Shown here piece by piece: positions 28,067 through 37,215 of a stretch of DNA of 64,000 nt. Source of the DNA: CAISIP01 sp965278985. GTDB taxonomy: Bacteria; Pseudomonadota; Gammaproteobacteria; Burkholderiales; Burkholderiaceae_C. The translations under genes were made by a program, and so were the position numbers. Each line of letters begins with the position of its first letter. The stretch's first letter is position 1. Where the stretch lies: contig OZ257131.1 of the NCBI GenBank assembly GCA_965278985.1, forward strand, positions 6,262,001 through 6,326,000. The letters run 5' to 3'. The notes under the pieces were generated by a model. That model did no database searches, was not told where the DNA came from, and saw nothing but the letters and a program-made list of their open reading frames with translations.

Positions 28067-28702
28067 ATGACGAATTTTGTACTGCATGGCCGTGGTTTTG
28101 CGCGGCTGTTGGCGTGGGGCGTTTTGACGGTGACGGTAGCGGGTTGCGCATTTAATGCGCCAAAGTACCCGCCGGCACCCGTTTCGGCATCTTCGCCTGA
28201 CTACAGTTACATCGTTGGTGCAGGAGACTCGCTGAATATCATAGTGTGGCGCAATCCAGAATTGTCCATGTCCGTGCCGGTGCGACCAGATGGGAAAGTC
28301 ACAACTCCTTTAGTAGATGAGCTGGTAGCGCAAGGGAAAAATTCAACTGAGATTGCAAGAGATGTAGAGCAAGCGCTCTCTAAGTTTGTACGCGATCCCA
28401 TCGTCACAGTCATCGTCACCAGCTTTGTTGGTCCTTACAGCGAACAGATCCGTGTAGTCGGCGAAGCCGCGAAACCGCAATTTCTACCATACAAGCAAAA
28501 AATGACGCTACTCGATGTGATGATTGCCGTCGGCGGATTGACAGATTTCGCGGATGGAAATGGTGCATCTATTCTGCGCGCTTCGGAAGGTGAAAAGCAG
28601 TATGCGGTGCGTTTGAAAGATCTTATTAAGCGCGGTGACATTTCTGCCAACGTGGAAATGAAGCCGGGTGACATTTTGATCATTCCACAAGGGTGGTTCT
28701 GA
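28067..28702 (+). CDS. XrtA-system polysaccharide export lipoprotein (Wza-like)
   Basis: A 211-residue lipoprotein. The signal peptide ends in the lipobox VAGC. Then come the Poly_export/SLBB segments: YIVGAGDSLNIIVWRNPELS, VRPDGKVTTPLVDELVAQG, and a SLBB-like QIRVVGEAAKPQ..DVMIAVGGLTDFA. These proteins form the outer-membrane exit channel for exopolysaccharide. Its small size and position as first gene match the XrtA-associated subfamily. ATG 28067 has AAAGG 8 bases before it; ATG 28037 in the same frame is less likely. First gene of a long plus-strand EPS run. Confidence 0.92.
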   Translation: MTNFVLHGRGFARLLAWGVLTVTVAGCAFNAPKYPPAPVSASSPDYSYIVGAGDSLNIIVWRNPELSMSVPVRPDGKVTTPLVDELVAQGKNSTEIARDVEQALSKFVRDPIVTVIVTSFVGPYSEQIRVVGEAAKPQFLPYKQKMTLLDVMIAVGGLTDFADGNGASILRASEGEKQYAVRLKDLIKRGDISANVEMKPGDILIIPQGWF

Positions 28703-28773
28703 AATTGCTCTTCGACCAGGTTTGCGCAACGAGATCTGTTGAATTTCGGTTTTCCGTAAAGTGAAGTGGCGCT

Positions 28774-30375
28774 ATGGAAGAGCTATTTGGTCAGATAGTT
28801 TCGGTTGCAAAAGGCATGTGGCGCCACCGGTGGCCAGCGCTTGGCGTCGCTTGGTTCGTCGGCGTGGTAGGGATCGTGCTGGTTGTGGCAGTGCCGGACC
28901 GGTACGAAGCCAGCGCTCGCATCTATGTAGATACGCAATCGATTTTGAAGCCGCTGATGTCTGGGCTTGCTGTGCAGCCCAATATTGAACAGCAGATATC
29001 TATGTTGAGTCGCACTCTTATAAGTCGGCCAAATGTGGAGAAACTGATACGCATGGCTGATCTTGACCTCGGCAATTCTTCAAAGGCTGAGCAAGAGGCA
29101 CTGATTGAAAAGCTGACGCGCACGCTGTCTATTACTAGCGCGGGAAGAGACAATCTTTATACCTTGTCATACCAAGATCGCAGTCCTGAACGTGCAAGAA
29201 GGGTAGTGCAGTCTCTTGTTTCTATATTTGTTGAATCGAGCTTGGGGGCGACCCGACAAGATTCGGAAACTGCGAAGCGGTTCATTGAGGAGCAGATTAA
29301 AACGTATGTGACTAAATTAGAAGAGGCGGAAGCAAGGTTGAAAGAGTTTCGTCTGCGAAATATGGAACTCCAGAGTGGGGATGGCAAAGACATGGCTGCC
29401 AGAATTGGTGACGTAAGTGGTCAGTTAAGTCAGGCACGTCTGGAACTCCGGGAGGCGGAGAATGCGCGAGATTCGGCAAAAAAGCAGTTAGATTTCGAAA
29501 GAGCGCAACCTGGGAATTCTGGTACTGCAAATTTGTTGCCTGGCACAACAACTGGCCCCTCCGTTGCTTTATCTACTCCTGAGCTCGATAGTCGCATCGC
29601 TTCCCTTAAGCAAAACTTGGATGGCTTACTGCAACGATTCACGGATCGACATCCTGATGTGGTTAATGCGCGTCGGTTGATTGCGGAGCTCGAAGAGCAA
29701 AAGCGCAAGGAAATTGCGGATCTTCGTAAGGCTGCACAGGATGCCCCTACATTTAGCGCGATGACGGGAACGAACATCGGCCTGGCAGCGCAAGAGCTAG
29801 GTCGAATATACGCTGCGTCTGAAGTCCAAGTTGCCTCCTTGAAGGCGCGGGTGGCCGAATACGAATCGCGGTTCGCGCGTGCCAATGAATTGATGAAGGT
29901 GGCGCCGCAGATCGAGGCAGAGTTTGCGCAACTGAATCGGGACTATGGGATTCACAAAAAAAACTACGAAGATTTGGTTGCGCGGCGGGAGTCTGCTGGA
30001 TTGTCCGGTGATCTGGACAATGCTTCTGGTATTGCTGACTTTCGGCTGATCGATCCGCCGCGTGCTTCTAACAAGCCGGTTGCGCCCAATCGCTTGCTGT
30101 TGCTACCACTGGCTTTGGTGGCATCTATTCTGTCGGGGCTAGGCTTGGCCTTTCTCTTGAGTCAGTTGCGCTCGGTGTTCTTTGATGCGAGGTCTCTGCG
30201 CAATACGATTGGATTGCCTGTGCTCGGGGTGGTTACCTTGGTTTTAAAGGATGCGGCTCGTGCGAGACAGAGAAGGGAATTGAAGAGGTTTGGTCTGGCC
30301 TCTAGTGGGCTGATTGGAGTATTTGTATTGGCGATCATTGCATTGACAATCCTTGCCACCAGAGTCACGCAATGA
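28774..30375 (+). CDS. XrtA-system chain-length determinant (Wzz/GumC-like)
   Basis: A 533-residue polysaccharide co-polymerase. An N-terminal membrane segment (ALGVAWFVGVVGIVLVVAVPD) is followed by YEASARIYVDTQSILKPLMSGLAV, a long coiled-coil periplasmic part (about residues 160-390), the proline-rich RLIDPPRASNKPVAPNRLLL, and a second membrane segment; a third hydrophobic segment ends the protein. Together with the tyrosine kinase encoded next it sets chain length during export. The stop TGA overlaps the kinase start (ATGA), indicating coupled translation. Confidence 0.93.
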   Translation: MEELFGQIVSVAKGMWRHRWPALGVAWFVGVVGIVLVVAVPDRYEASARIYVDTQSILKPLMSGLAVQPNIEQQISMLSRTLISRPNVEKLIRMADLDLGNSSKAEQEALIEKLTRTLSITSAGRDNLYTLSYQDRSPERARRVVQSLVSIFVESSLGATRQDSETAKRFIEEQIKTYVTKLEEAEARLKEFRLRNMELQSGDGKDMAARIGDVSGQLSQARLELREAENARDSAKKQLDFERAQPGNSGTANLLPGTTTGPSVALSTPELDSRIASLKQNLDGLLQRFTDRHPDVVNARRLIAELEEQKRKEIADLRKAAQDAPTFSAMTGTNIGLAAQELGRIYAASEVQVASLKARVAEYESRFARANELMKVAPQIEAEFAQLNRDYGIHKKNYEDLVARRESAGLSGDLDNASGIADFRLIDPPRASNKPVAPNRLLLLPLALVASILSGLGLAFLLSQLRSVFFDARSLRNTIGLPVLGVVTLVLKDAARARQRRELKRFGLASSGLIGVFVLAIIALTILATRVTQ

Positions 30376-31355
30376 CCAGTTTGATTGAGCAGGCAGCCCA
30401 ACGTTTAGAGCAATTGCGGCGAGCTGGCGCAGCTATGCCAGAAGATGCAAAGTCTGCGCAAACTCCGGGAAGTAGTCGGGGATCCGTTATAGGCTCTGCT
30501 GTCTCAGAATTGGTGGTGGTGGCCGAGTCAGACCCCATGCAGGCGCCTCTCGATTCGGTGCAACGCTCCCAACGAGTCGAGATTGATTTGGAGGCATTGT
30601 CGGCGGCTGGCATCGTCAGTCCCAATGCACCGCGGTCGCAAATCGCTGATCAATATCGCGTAATCAAGCGACCATTGATCAGCAATGCAATGGGTAAGGG
30701 TGCGTCCATTATAAAAAATGGTAACCTGATCATGGTCACCAGCTCGGTGCCCGGCGAGGGAAAGAGTTTCACCGCGATCAATCTTGCCATTAGCATTGCT
30801 GCCGAATTGGACAATACGGTAATGCTGGTCGACGCCGATGTTGCGAGGCCATCGGTTTTGCGTGTATTGGGTCTTCCGCCTAGTTCGGGATTGCTGGACC
30901 TTTTGGTCGATGACAACATTGAAATTGCGGATGTTTTACTGAAGACCAATATTGATAAACTGAGTATTCTGCCGAGTGGAACGCCTCATGCCCGTGCAAC
31001 GGAGATGTTGGCTAGCGAGGCAATGACCCGCTTGCTAGCTGATATGGCGACTCGGTATACGGATCGCATCATCATCTTCGATTCGCCGCCGCTACTTCTC
31101 ACAACTGAGGCGAGGGTTCTGGCAAGCCACATGGGACAGATCGTTATGGTTGTGCACGCAGAAAAAACCTTGCGGTCGGATGTGCAGGAAGCGTTGTCCA
31201 CCATTGAAGAGTGTCCGGTCAAGATGATGGTACTGAATCAGGCGCGTACTTCAGGTTCTGGTGGATATGGATATGGCTACGGTTATGGGTATGGCGGTGT
31301 GTATGGTCAAAGTCAGGTAAAGAGTGGCAATAAGACCACTCCAGGTACGTCCTGA
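30372..31355 (+). CDS. XrtA-associated tyrosine autokinase (CpsD/BY-kinase)
   Basis: A 327-residue cytoplasmic kinase. Walker A is SVPGEGKSFTAINLA, Walker A' MLVDADVARPS, and Walker B IIIFDSPPLL, the three signatures of bacterial tyrosine kinases. The C-terminus holds a Gly-Tyr repeat (GYGYGYGYGYGGVYG) that serves as autophosphorylation cluster. It works with the preceding chain-length protein, whose cytoplasmic end activates it. The first ~90 residues are an unstructured N-terminal part typical of the XrtA-associated subfamily. ATG 30372 overlaps the previous stop. Confidence 0.93.
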   Translation: MTSLIEQAAQRLEQLRRAGAAMPEDAKSAQTPGSSRGSVIGSAVSELVVVAESDPMQAPLDSVQRSQRVEIDLEALSAAGIVSPNAPRSQIADQYRVIKRPLISNAMGKGASIIKNGNLIMVTSSVPGEGKSFTAINLAISIAAELDNTVMLVDADVARPSVLRVLGLPPSSGLLDLLVDDNIEIADVLLKTNIDKLSILPSGTPHARATEMLASEAMTRLLADMATRYTDRIIIFDSPPLLLTTEARVLASHMGQIVMVVHAEKTLRSDVQEALSTIEECPVKMMVLNQARTSGSGGYGYGYGYGYGGVYGQSQVKSGNKTTPGTS

Positions 31356-31371
31356 AATCTTCCGCGTTGAG

Positions 31372-32940
31372 ATGCATTTGATTTTGCAAAAGGTCCCATT
31401 ACCTCGAAGGATGGCCCAGCGCTTGTTGAAAGGCATGTATGGCGCGGCGTGGCTTTTGGGATTGTCTGTTGCTTGGTCACAGGAAATGGATGTCCCGGCA
31501 GGGGGGGGACGCCTAGGTTTGCAGATCTCGCCAAGCTTGTCGGTTTCTGAGCGGTACAGCAGCAACGCGAAGCAGGTGTCTACGAGGCCGCAGAGTGAAT
31601 TTGTAACCCAGATTAGCCCCGGCGTTTCAATACGTAGCAATACGAGTCGGATCAAGGGGAATCTAGACTACTCACTCAATGCCAACTACTACGCAAATGG
31701 CACGTCTGGAAATGATATACAGAATGCGCTGAACACGAACTGGCGGGTCGAGGCGGTGGAAGGGTGGGCATTTCTGGATGCATCGGCCATTATTTCGCAG
31801 CAGTCCATTTCGGCATTCGGTACAAAATCTGTTGATTCTGTATTCAATAGCAATAATTCTACCGAGACTTTGAACTATCGCTTTTCACCGTATGTACGTG
31901 GGGAGTTTGCTGGTGGCACTGGATACGAAGCACGATTAAATTTTTCAGGAGTCAATGCGGATGCGCAAGCGGCCTCTGACCTGCGTACGAGCGGTGGTCA
32001 ATTGCGCGTAACGGGTAAACGCAGTGGTGCTCTGGTTTGGAGTGTGGATACCAGTCGCACCAAATCGAAATTTAGCTTAGGTCGTACCACGGAAAACAAT
32101 ATTGTGCAGGGCCGGCTTGACTATGTTTTGAGCTCTCAGGCGAATGTGTTCTTGACTCTCGGACGCGAGTCAAATAATTTCAGTTCACTCTCCAACCAGA
32201 ACTATCCGACCTCTGGAGTGGGATTTCTATGGCGGCTCAACGAGCGCACCAAATTGGATGGTCAGATCGAGCGCCGTTCGTTTGGGCATTCTCACAATTT
32301 GAGCTTTGAGCACCGCACCGGTCGGACATCTTGGAGATTCAGTGATGTTCAGGGTGTCTCAAATACGGCTGATCAAGCAGGCGTGACGGCCGTGGGCACG
32401 CTGGCTCAGCTCCTGTCAATCCAATTTGAAGCTTTGGAGCCAGATCCCGTAAGGCGCGCGGAACTGGTCAACAATTATCTTTTGGCTAACGGGTATAACC
32501 CCAATACTCCCGTGCTGAGCAATTTCATTGCATCGTCTGCATCAAAGCAGCGTCGTCAAGAAATTTCCGCAGCCCTGACTGGCATACGTGATACTGTTAC
32601 TTTTTCGTATTCCCGAAGTTCCAATCGACAGCTTGGCAACGTCGTGTCCGCCTTTGATGACTTCAGCACATCAGACCTTATCCAGCAAACGGGGTTCATC
32701 GTGTCATATTCGCACCGCTTGACGCGCGACGCTGCTTTGAGTGTGGGGGTGTCGCGTCAAAACACCGCAGGAGTTCAGGGGTCTCTGGGCACTTCTCTGA
32801 AGGCGCTCGATGTGACATTGTCCGGTCGTCTGGGGAGGCAACTTTTTGCAACTCTAGGTTTGCGGAGGGCACAGTTTGACAGTACTACTTCTCCGTACTC
32901 AGAGACTGGTGTCACTGGTGCCTTGAACATGCGGTTTTGA
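31372..32940 (+). CDS. XrtA-associated outer-membrane beta-barrel protein (TIGR03016-like)
   Basis: About 522 residues, with a signal peptide (KGMYGAAWLLGLSVAWSQ) and a long body of alternating polar/hydrophobic strands. It begins LGLQISPSLSVSERYSSNA and ends in ..GVTGALNMRF, with terminal phenylalanine as in outer-membrane barrels. The family is found only in exosortase EPS loci; its role (surface scaffold or export pore) is unproven. The start is uncertain: ATG 31372 and 31411 are both usable and neither has a good ribosome site; a GTG at 31324 overlaps the kinase gene. A run of eight G (31501-31508) lies in the early coding part. Confidence 0.88.
   Translation: MHLILQKVPLPRRMAQRLLKGMYGAAWLLGLSVAWSQEMDVPAGGGRLGLQISPSLSVSERYSSNAKQVSTRPQSEFVTQISPGVSIRSNTSRIKGNLDYSLNANYYANGTSGNDIQNALNTNWRVEAVEGWAFLDASAIISQQSISAFGTKSVDSVFNSNNSTETLNYRFSPYVRGEFAGGTGYEARLNFSGVNADAQAASDLRTSGGQLRVTGKRSGALVWSVDTSRTKSKFSLGRTTENNIVQGRLDYVLSSQANVFLTLGRESNNFSSLSNQNYPTSGVGFLWRLNERTKLDGQIERRSFGHSHNLSFEHRTGRTSWRFSDVQGVSNTADQAGVTAVGTLAQLLSIQFEALEPDPVRRAELVNNYLLANGYNPNTPVLSNFIASSASKQRRQEISAALTGIRDTVTFSYSRSSNRQLGNVVSAFDDFSTSDLIQQTGFIVSYSHRLTRDAALSVGVSRQNTAGVQGSLGTSLKALDVTLSGRLGRQLFATLGLRRAQFDSTTSPYSETGVTGALNMRF
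31501..31508 (+). repeat. G8 homopolymer in the outer-membrane protein gene
   Basis: Eight consecutive G encode Gly-Gly-Gly about 45 codons after the start (ATG 31372). Loss or gain of one base would truncate the protein, so the run could act as a slippage switch; this is inference. Confidence 0.6.
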
Positions 32941-32941
32941 C

Positions 32942-34024
32942 ATGTATGAAGCGTTTTATGGGCTGACGAGCAAGCCCTTCCAACTGAATCCCGACCCTAG
33001 CTTCTATTTCGGTAGCAAACAGCATCGCCGCGCAAAGGCCTATCTGGAGTATGGCCTTCTGCGCAGCGAGGGTTTTATCGTGATCACTGGTGAGATTGGC
33101 GCCGGTAAGACCACGATTGTCCGTGGTTTGCTAGAGAGCATGGATGCTGATGCAGTTACCGCGGCCAATCTTGTGAGCACGCAGTTGGATGCAGAGGACA
33201 CTTTGCGCATGGTAGGCGCGGCATTCGGTGTCCGTGTCAAGGACGTGTCCAAGGCCGATTTGTTAATGGCCCTGGAGGCATTCCTAGTCACCCAGGTCAG
33301 TGAGGGGAAGCGAAGTCTGTTGATTGTCGATGAGGCCCAGAACCTGACACCACGCGCTGTGGAGGAGCTGCGCATGTTGTCTAACTTCCAGTTTGGCAAG
33401 CAGGCGTTGCTGCAAACCTTCCTTGTGGGACAGCCTGAATTTCGGGAAATCCTACAGCATCCCAATATGCAGCAGTTGCGCCAGCGTGTGACTGCGACAT
33501 GCCATATTGGTCCCTTAGATCTGGACGAAACCAAAGGCTATATTGAACACCGGCTGAAATGTGCAGGTAGTACGGGACGTCCACAATTCGAAATCGCTGC
33601 GTTTGAGGTAATTCACAAGGCAACCGGCGGGATTCCGCGTCGAATCAATACCGTGTGTGACCGGGTCCTCCTGCTGGGTTTCCTGGGAAGCAAGGAGAAC
33701 CTGGGCGCCGAGGATGTTGATGAGGTCGTGAATGAGATGCGCCAAGAGGCAGGCCATTCAGGTTTTCAAAGGGCTCCTCCCCGGTCACATCTGGACAGTG
33801 CCTTGGCATCGCACGGCGCGGATCCCATGGTGGACATAGATCTAGCAAAGCTGCAAGGTACCGATTCGCTATTTAGTGGTTTCTCCAATCAATTAGCCAC
33901 ATTGGGGGCGGAGCAGCAGGGTGATAGGCTGCTGAGGCTGGAGCGCAGCATGTTGCGACTCGAACGCGTGAACCTCGAAATCCTTTCGATGATGCAGAAG
34001 TTCGTTGCGTCTCTACGCCGCTAA
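32942..34024 (+). CDS. XrtA-associated AAA ATPase (ExeA-like)
   Basis: A 360-residue ATPase that starts one base after the previous stop. MYEAFYGLTSKPFQLNPDPSFYF is the typical N-terminus of the ExeA/TIGR03015 group. Walker A is VITGEIGAGKTTIVRGLL, Walker B SLLIVDEAQNL, and the sensor region has LVGQPEFREIL. The AAA core covers about residues 1-270, and a C-terminal tail with coiled-coil character follows. Family members occur with XrtA; a function in assembly or energising of export is assumed. Ends 13 bases before the deacetylase start. Confidence 0.92.
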   Translation: MYEAFYGLTSKPFQLNPDPSFYFGSKQHRRAKAYLEYGLLRSEGFIVITGEIGAGKTTIVRGLLESMDADAVTAANLVSTQLDAEDTLRMVGAAFGVRVKDVSKADLLMALEAFLVTQVSEGKRSLLIVDEAQNLTPRAVEELRMLSNFQFGKQALLQTFLVGQPEFREILQHPNMQQLRQRVTATCHIGPLDLDETKGYIEHRLKCAGSTGRPQFEIAAFEVIHKATGGIPRRINTVCDRVLLLGFLGSKENLGAEDVDEVVNEMRQEAGHSGFQRAPPRSHLDSALASHGADPMVDIDLAKLQGTDSLFSGFSNQLATLGAEQQGDRLLRLERSMLRLERVNLEILSMMQKFVASLRR

Positions 34025-34037
34025 GGGTGATCTTCTC

Positions 34038-34913
34038 GTGTCGCACCAGCCTCTCATAAACGCTTTAACCATAGATGTGGAGGATTACTTCCAAGTCTCT
34101 GCCTTTGCTACCCACATTGCCCGTTCAAGTTGGGACACACGAGAGTGCCGCTTGGAGCGCAACATGGGCAGGATCATGCAAATGTTGGAAGCTCAAGGCG
34201 TCAAGGCCACATTTTTCACCCTAGGTTGGGTTGCGCAGCGTTACCCCCACGTAGTCAAGCAGCTGATCGCAGAAGGCCATGAGCTGGCAAGCCACGGATA
34301 TGGCCACGAACGTGCGAGTGATCTGTCCGAAGCTGCATTCTTTGAAGATGTGCATCGTGCCAAATCTATTTTGGAAGATGTGGGCGGAGTAGAGGTAAAG
34401 GGATATCGAGCGCCAAGTTTTTCTATCGGAGAGGGCAACCAGTGGGCATTCGATGCATTATTGCGTGCGGGGTACCGATATAGCTCCAGCATTTATCCCA
34501 TCCGGCATGACCACTACGGTATGCCTGATGCACCACGTGATCCCTACGAGGTGCGCCCTGGTTTGTTGGAAGTTCCAATCACCACCTTGCGCGCGTTTGA
34601 TCGCAATTTTCCGTCCAGCGGCGGTGGGTACTTTCGACTCTTGCCTTATGCTGTCTCGCGCTGGATGCTGCGGCACGTGAATAGCAAAGAGCAAAAGCCG
34701 GGAATTTTTTACTTCCATCCCTGGGAAATCGATCCCGGACAACCCCGAATTCCGGGCTTAGGTGCTAAGGCCCGCTTTAGGCACTATGTCAACATCGGGC
34801 GTACCGAAAGACGTATCCAGCAACTGCTACGAGATTTCCGCTGGGGGCGCATGGACGCCATTTTTCTGAACACACCGGGCGTTGATGGGCCGGTGGTTGC
34901 GCCCTCCGTCTAA
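34038..34913 (+). CDS. XrtA-associated polysaccharide deacetylase
   Basis: A 291-residue carbohydrate esterase (NodB homology) with a DUF3473 extension. The metal/catalytic motifs are TIDVEDYFQV (Asp pair), ELASHGYGHERAS (HxxxH) and KGYRAPSFSIG. PWEIDPGQPRIP near the end belongs to the DUF3473 part. The enzyme would remove N-acetyl groups from the polysaccharide at the membrane or periplasm, although no signal peptide is seen. GTG 34038 is chosen because AAGG stands 11 bases before it and the family starts close to the IDVEDYFQ motif; an upstream start at 34005 would overlap the ATPase gene. Confidence 0.92.
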   Translation: MSHQPLINALTIDVEDYFQVSAFATHIARSSWDTRECRLERNMGRIMQMLEAQGVKATFFTLGWVAQRYPHVVKQLIAEGHELASHGYGHERASDLSEAAFFEDVHRAKSILEDVGGVEVKGYRAPSFSIGEGNQWAFDALLRAGYRYSSSIYPIRHDHYGMPDAPRDPYEVRPGLLEVPITTLRAFDRNFPSSGGGYFRLLPYAVSRWMLRHVNSKEQKPGIFYFHPWEIDPGQPRIPGLGAKARFRHYVNIGRTERRIQQLLRDFRWGRMDAIFLNTPGVDGPVVAPSV

Positions 34914-34919
34914 GCACCT

Positions 34920-35957
34920 GTGCCCACCGTCCTTCGCCTCTCTATTTCCGATTCCCTGTCGTCCCAACGCTGGGACGATTTTGTTTTTGCTTGCCCACAG
35001 GCTACTTTTTTCCATCGTGCGGGTTGGCAGCACATCATGGAGCGTATCTTCAAGCACGACACCTACTTTCTCTATGTGGAGGCGAACGGGCATATCCAAG
35101 GGGTCTTGCCGCTGGCGCATGTGCGCAGCAGGCTGTTCGGCAATGCGCTGACCAGCTTGCCGTTTGCAGTGTATGGTGGTGCGGCTGTGGTGTCTGATGC
35201 CGCATTGGAGGCATTGGAAGCCGAAGCGCAATCCATCGCTCGACATCTCAGAGTGGACCATCTGGAAATGCGCAATATCCACAGGCGCCATTCCGACTGG
35301 CCTTTGCAAGATTTGTACGTGACCTTCCGCAAATCAATTTTGCCCGACGAACAGGCCAATATGCTCGCCATTCCTCGCAAGCAGCGTGCGATGGTACGCA
35401 AAGGCATCAAAAATGGATTAACCAGTCAGATAGACAAGGATGTCTCGCGTTTTTTTGCACTGTATGCAGACAACGTGCACCGTCATGGGACGCCTGCGCT
35501 GTCCAAGAGGTACTTCCAGGCATTGCAGCATCAGTTCGGCGCAGATTGCGAAGTACTCACCGTCAGTACGGCGGACGGACAGGCATTGAGCAGCGTACTG
35601 AGTTTTTATTTCCGCGACGAGATCTTGCCTTACTACGCAGGTGATGATGAGGCGGCGCGCGATCTCGCAGCGAACGACTTCAAATACTGGGAGCTCATGC
35701 GGCATGCTTGTGCCAAGGGCGTGAAGGTGTTCGACTACGGACGTAGCAAACAAGGCACCGGTTCCTTCGCGTTTAAGAAGAACTGGGGATTCGAGCCTCA
35801 AGCGTTGCACTATGAGTACCAACTGTACAAGCGCGATGCGGTACCCCAGAACAACCCCTCCAATGCCAAGTACAGGTTGATGATCGAGACTTGGCGGCGC
35901 ATGCCCATTGGCCTGGCGAATTGGTTAGGCCCTTTGATCGTGCGCAGTCTGGGCTGA
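34920..35957 (+). CDS. FemAB-like XrtA-associated acyltransferase
   Basis: A 345-residue GNAT-fold protein of the FemAB-related TIGR03019 type. Visible are the early SLSSQRWDDFVFACPQATFFHRAGW, the core IPRKQRAMVRKGIKNGL, DEILPYYAGDDEAARDLAANDFKYWELM, and the end FDYGRSKQGTGSFAFKKNWGFEP. The family transfers aminoacyl or acyl groups; here a modification of sugar or protein in the EPS pathway is inferred. The start is GTG 34920, six bases after the deacetylase stop; four bases separate its stop from the next gene. Confidence 0.92.
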   Translation: MPTVLRLSISDSLSSQRWDDFVFACPQATFFHRAGWQHIMERIFKHDTYFLYVEANGHIQGVLPLAHVRSRLFGNALTSLPFAVYGGAAVVSDAALEALEAEAQSIARHLRVDHLEMRNIHRRHSDWPLQDLYVTFRKSILPDEQANMLAIPRKQRAMVRKGIKNGLTSQIDKDVSRFFALYADNVHRHGTPALSKRYFQALQHQFGADCEVLTVSTADGQALSSVLSFYFRDEILPYYAGDDEAARDLAANDFKYWELMRHACAKGVKVFDYGRSKQGTGSFAFKKNWGFEPQALHYEYQLYKRDAVPQNNPSNAKYRLMIETWRRMPIGLANWLGPLIVRSLG

Positions 35958-35961
35958 CAGG

Positions 35962-37215
35962 ATGGCCAACCTCCTGTACTTGGTGCACAGGCTGCCGTAT
36001 CCACCCAATAAGGGAGACAAGGTCCGTTCTTACCATTTGCTCAAGCATTTGGCGGCGCGCCATCGCGTCTTCCTGGGGACGTTCATAGATGACCCAGACG
36101 ATGAGGTGCATGTGGATCGATTGCGAGCCATGTGTGCCGATGTCTGTGTAGTGCGCTTGAACCCACGGCTTGCTCGTCTGCGTAGCTTGTCAGGTCTTCT
36201 GCGCTGCACGCCGTTAAGCCTGGACTATTACCGCGATACGGCATTGCGCGCCTGGGTAGCGAGCATTCGATCCAGGCACGGGATCGACGCCTCTGTCATG
36301 TTTTCATCCGTGATGGCGCAGTATGGACCCGCACCAAGCGCCCACGGTTCAGAGCCCATGCTGGTGGATTTCGTGGATGTGGACTCCGCCAAGTGGACGC
36401 AGTACGCACACGACCACCGTTGGCCGATGTCATGGGTTTACGCGAGAGAAGGACGGGTTCTGCTGGCCTTCGAGCGTCAAGTGGCTTCCAAGGCCAGGCG
36501 CTCCTTTTTCGTGACTGAGCAGGAAGCAGCGATGTTCAGGGAGCTGGCAGCGGAGAGCGCTGGTAGTGTTGACGCCGTCGGCAATGGCGTGGACACAATT
36601 TATTTTTCTCCCGATCCCCAACGCTCGTCTCCCTATTCCCATCTGCCCTCTGGCACGTTGCCGATTGTCTTCACTGGCGCGATGGATTACTGGCCGAACA
36701 TCGATGCTGTCAAGTGGTTCGTGAACAGCATGCTGCCGGAGCTGCGCAAGCGATGGCCTACTCTGCGTTTCTACATCGTGGGGCGTAGTCCATCCGAGGC
36801 GGTGCGCGCGTTGGCTTCGGATGTCGTCACCGTGACCGGCACGGTGCCAGATGTTCGCCCCTACTTGCAGCATGCCGCTGTGGTCGTTGCGCCGATGCGT
36901 GTAGCTCGCGGCGTACAGAACAAGATCCTTGAGGCTATGGCTATGGCCCGCCCCGTCGTCGCTGCAAGCACGTGTGTTTCGGTGATTGATGCGCGTGAAA
37001 AGGTGGAGTTGCTGTCTGCGGAGAAGGAGAGTGAGTACATCGAGGCCATCGATGCGGTGTTAGGCTCCGTCGCGCTGGCCGCCCAGATCGGAGATGCTGG
37101 AAGGCGGCGCGTGCTTGCCTCATACAGCTGGGAGGCTCAGTTGGCAAAATTGGATGCCTACCTGCCTTCGGTGGGTTATGGGAGCGCCGATGCGACTACT
37201 GGAGTGACTCGATGA
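35962..37215 (+). CDS. XrtA-system glycosyltransferase, TIGR03087-like (GT4)
   Basis: A 417-residue retaining GT-B transferase. The N-terminus LLYLVHRLPYPPNKGDKVRSYHLLKHL is characteristic of the XrtA-associated TIGR03087 group; the C-terminal domain has IVFTGAMDYWPNIDAVKWF, then FYIVGRSPSEAV and the nucleotide-sugar loop RVARGVQNKILEAMAMARPVV. It would add a sugar to the lipid-linked repeat on the cytoplasmic side. The last four bases overlap the xrtA start (ATGA). Donor and acceptor are unknown. Confidence 0.93.
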   Translation: MANLLYLVHRLPYPPNKGDKVRSYHLLKHLAARHRVFLGTFIDDPDDEVHVDRLRAMCADVCVVRLNPRLARLRSLSGLLRCTPLSLDYYRDTALRAWVASIRSRHGIDASVMFSSVMAQYGPAPSAHGSEPMLVDFVDVDSAKWTQYAHDHRWPMSWVYAREGRVLLAFERQVASKARRSFFVTEQEAAMFRELAAESAGSVDAVGNGVDTIYFSPDPQRSSPYSHLPSGTLPIVFTGAMDYWPNIDAVKWFVNSMLPELRKRWPTLRFYIVGRSPSEAVRALASDVVTVTGTVPDVRPYLQHAAVVVAPMRVARGVQNKILEAMAMARPVVAASTCVSVIDAREKVELLSAEKESEYIEAIDAVLGSVALAAQIGDAGRRRVLASYSWEAQLAKLDAYLPSVGYGSADATTGVTR

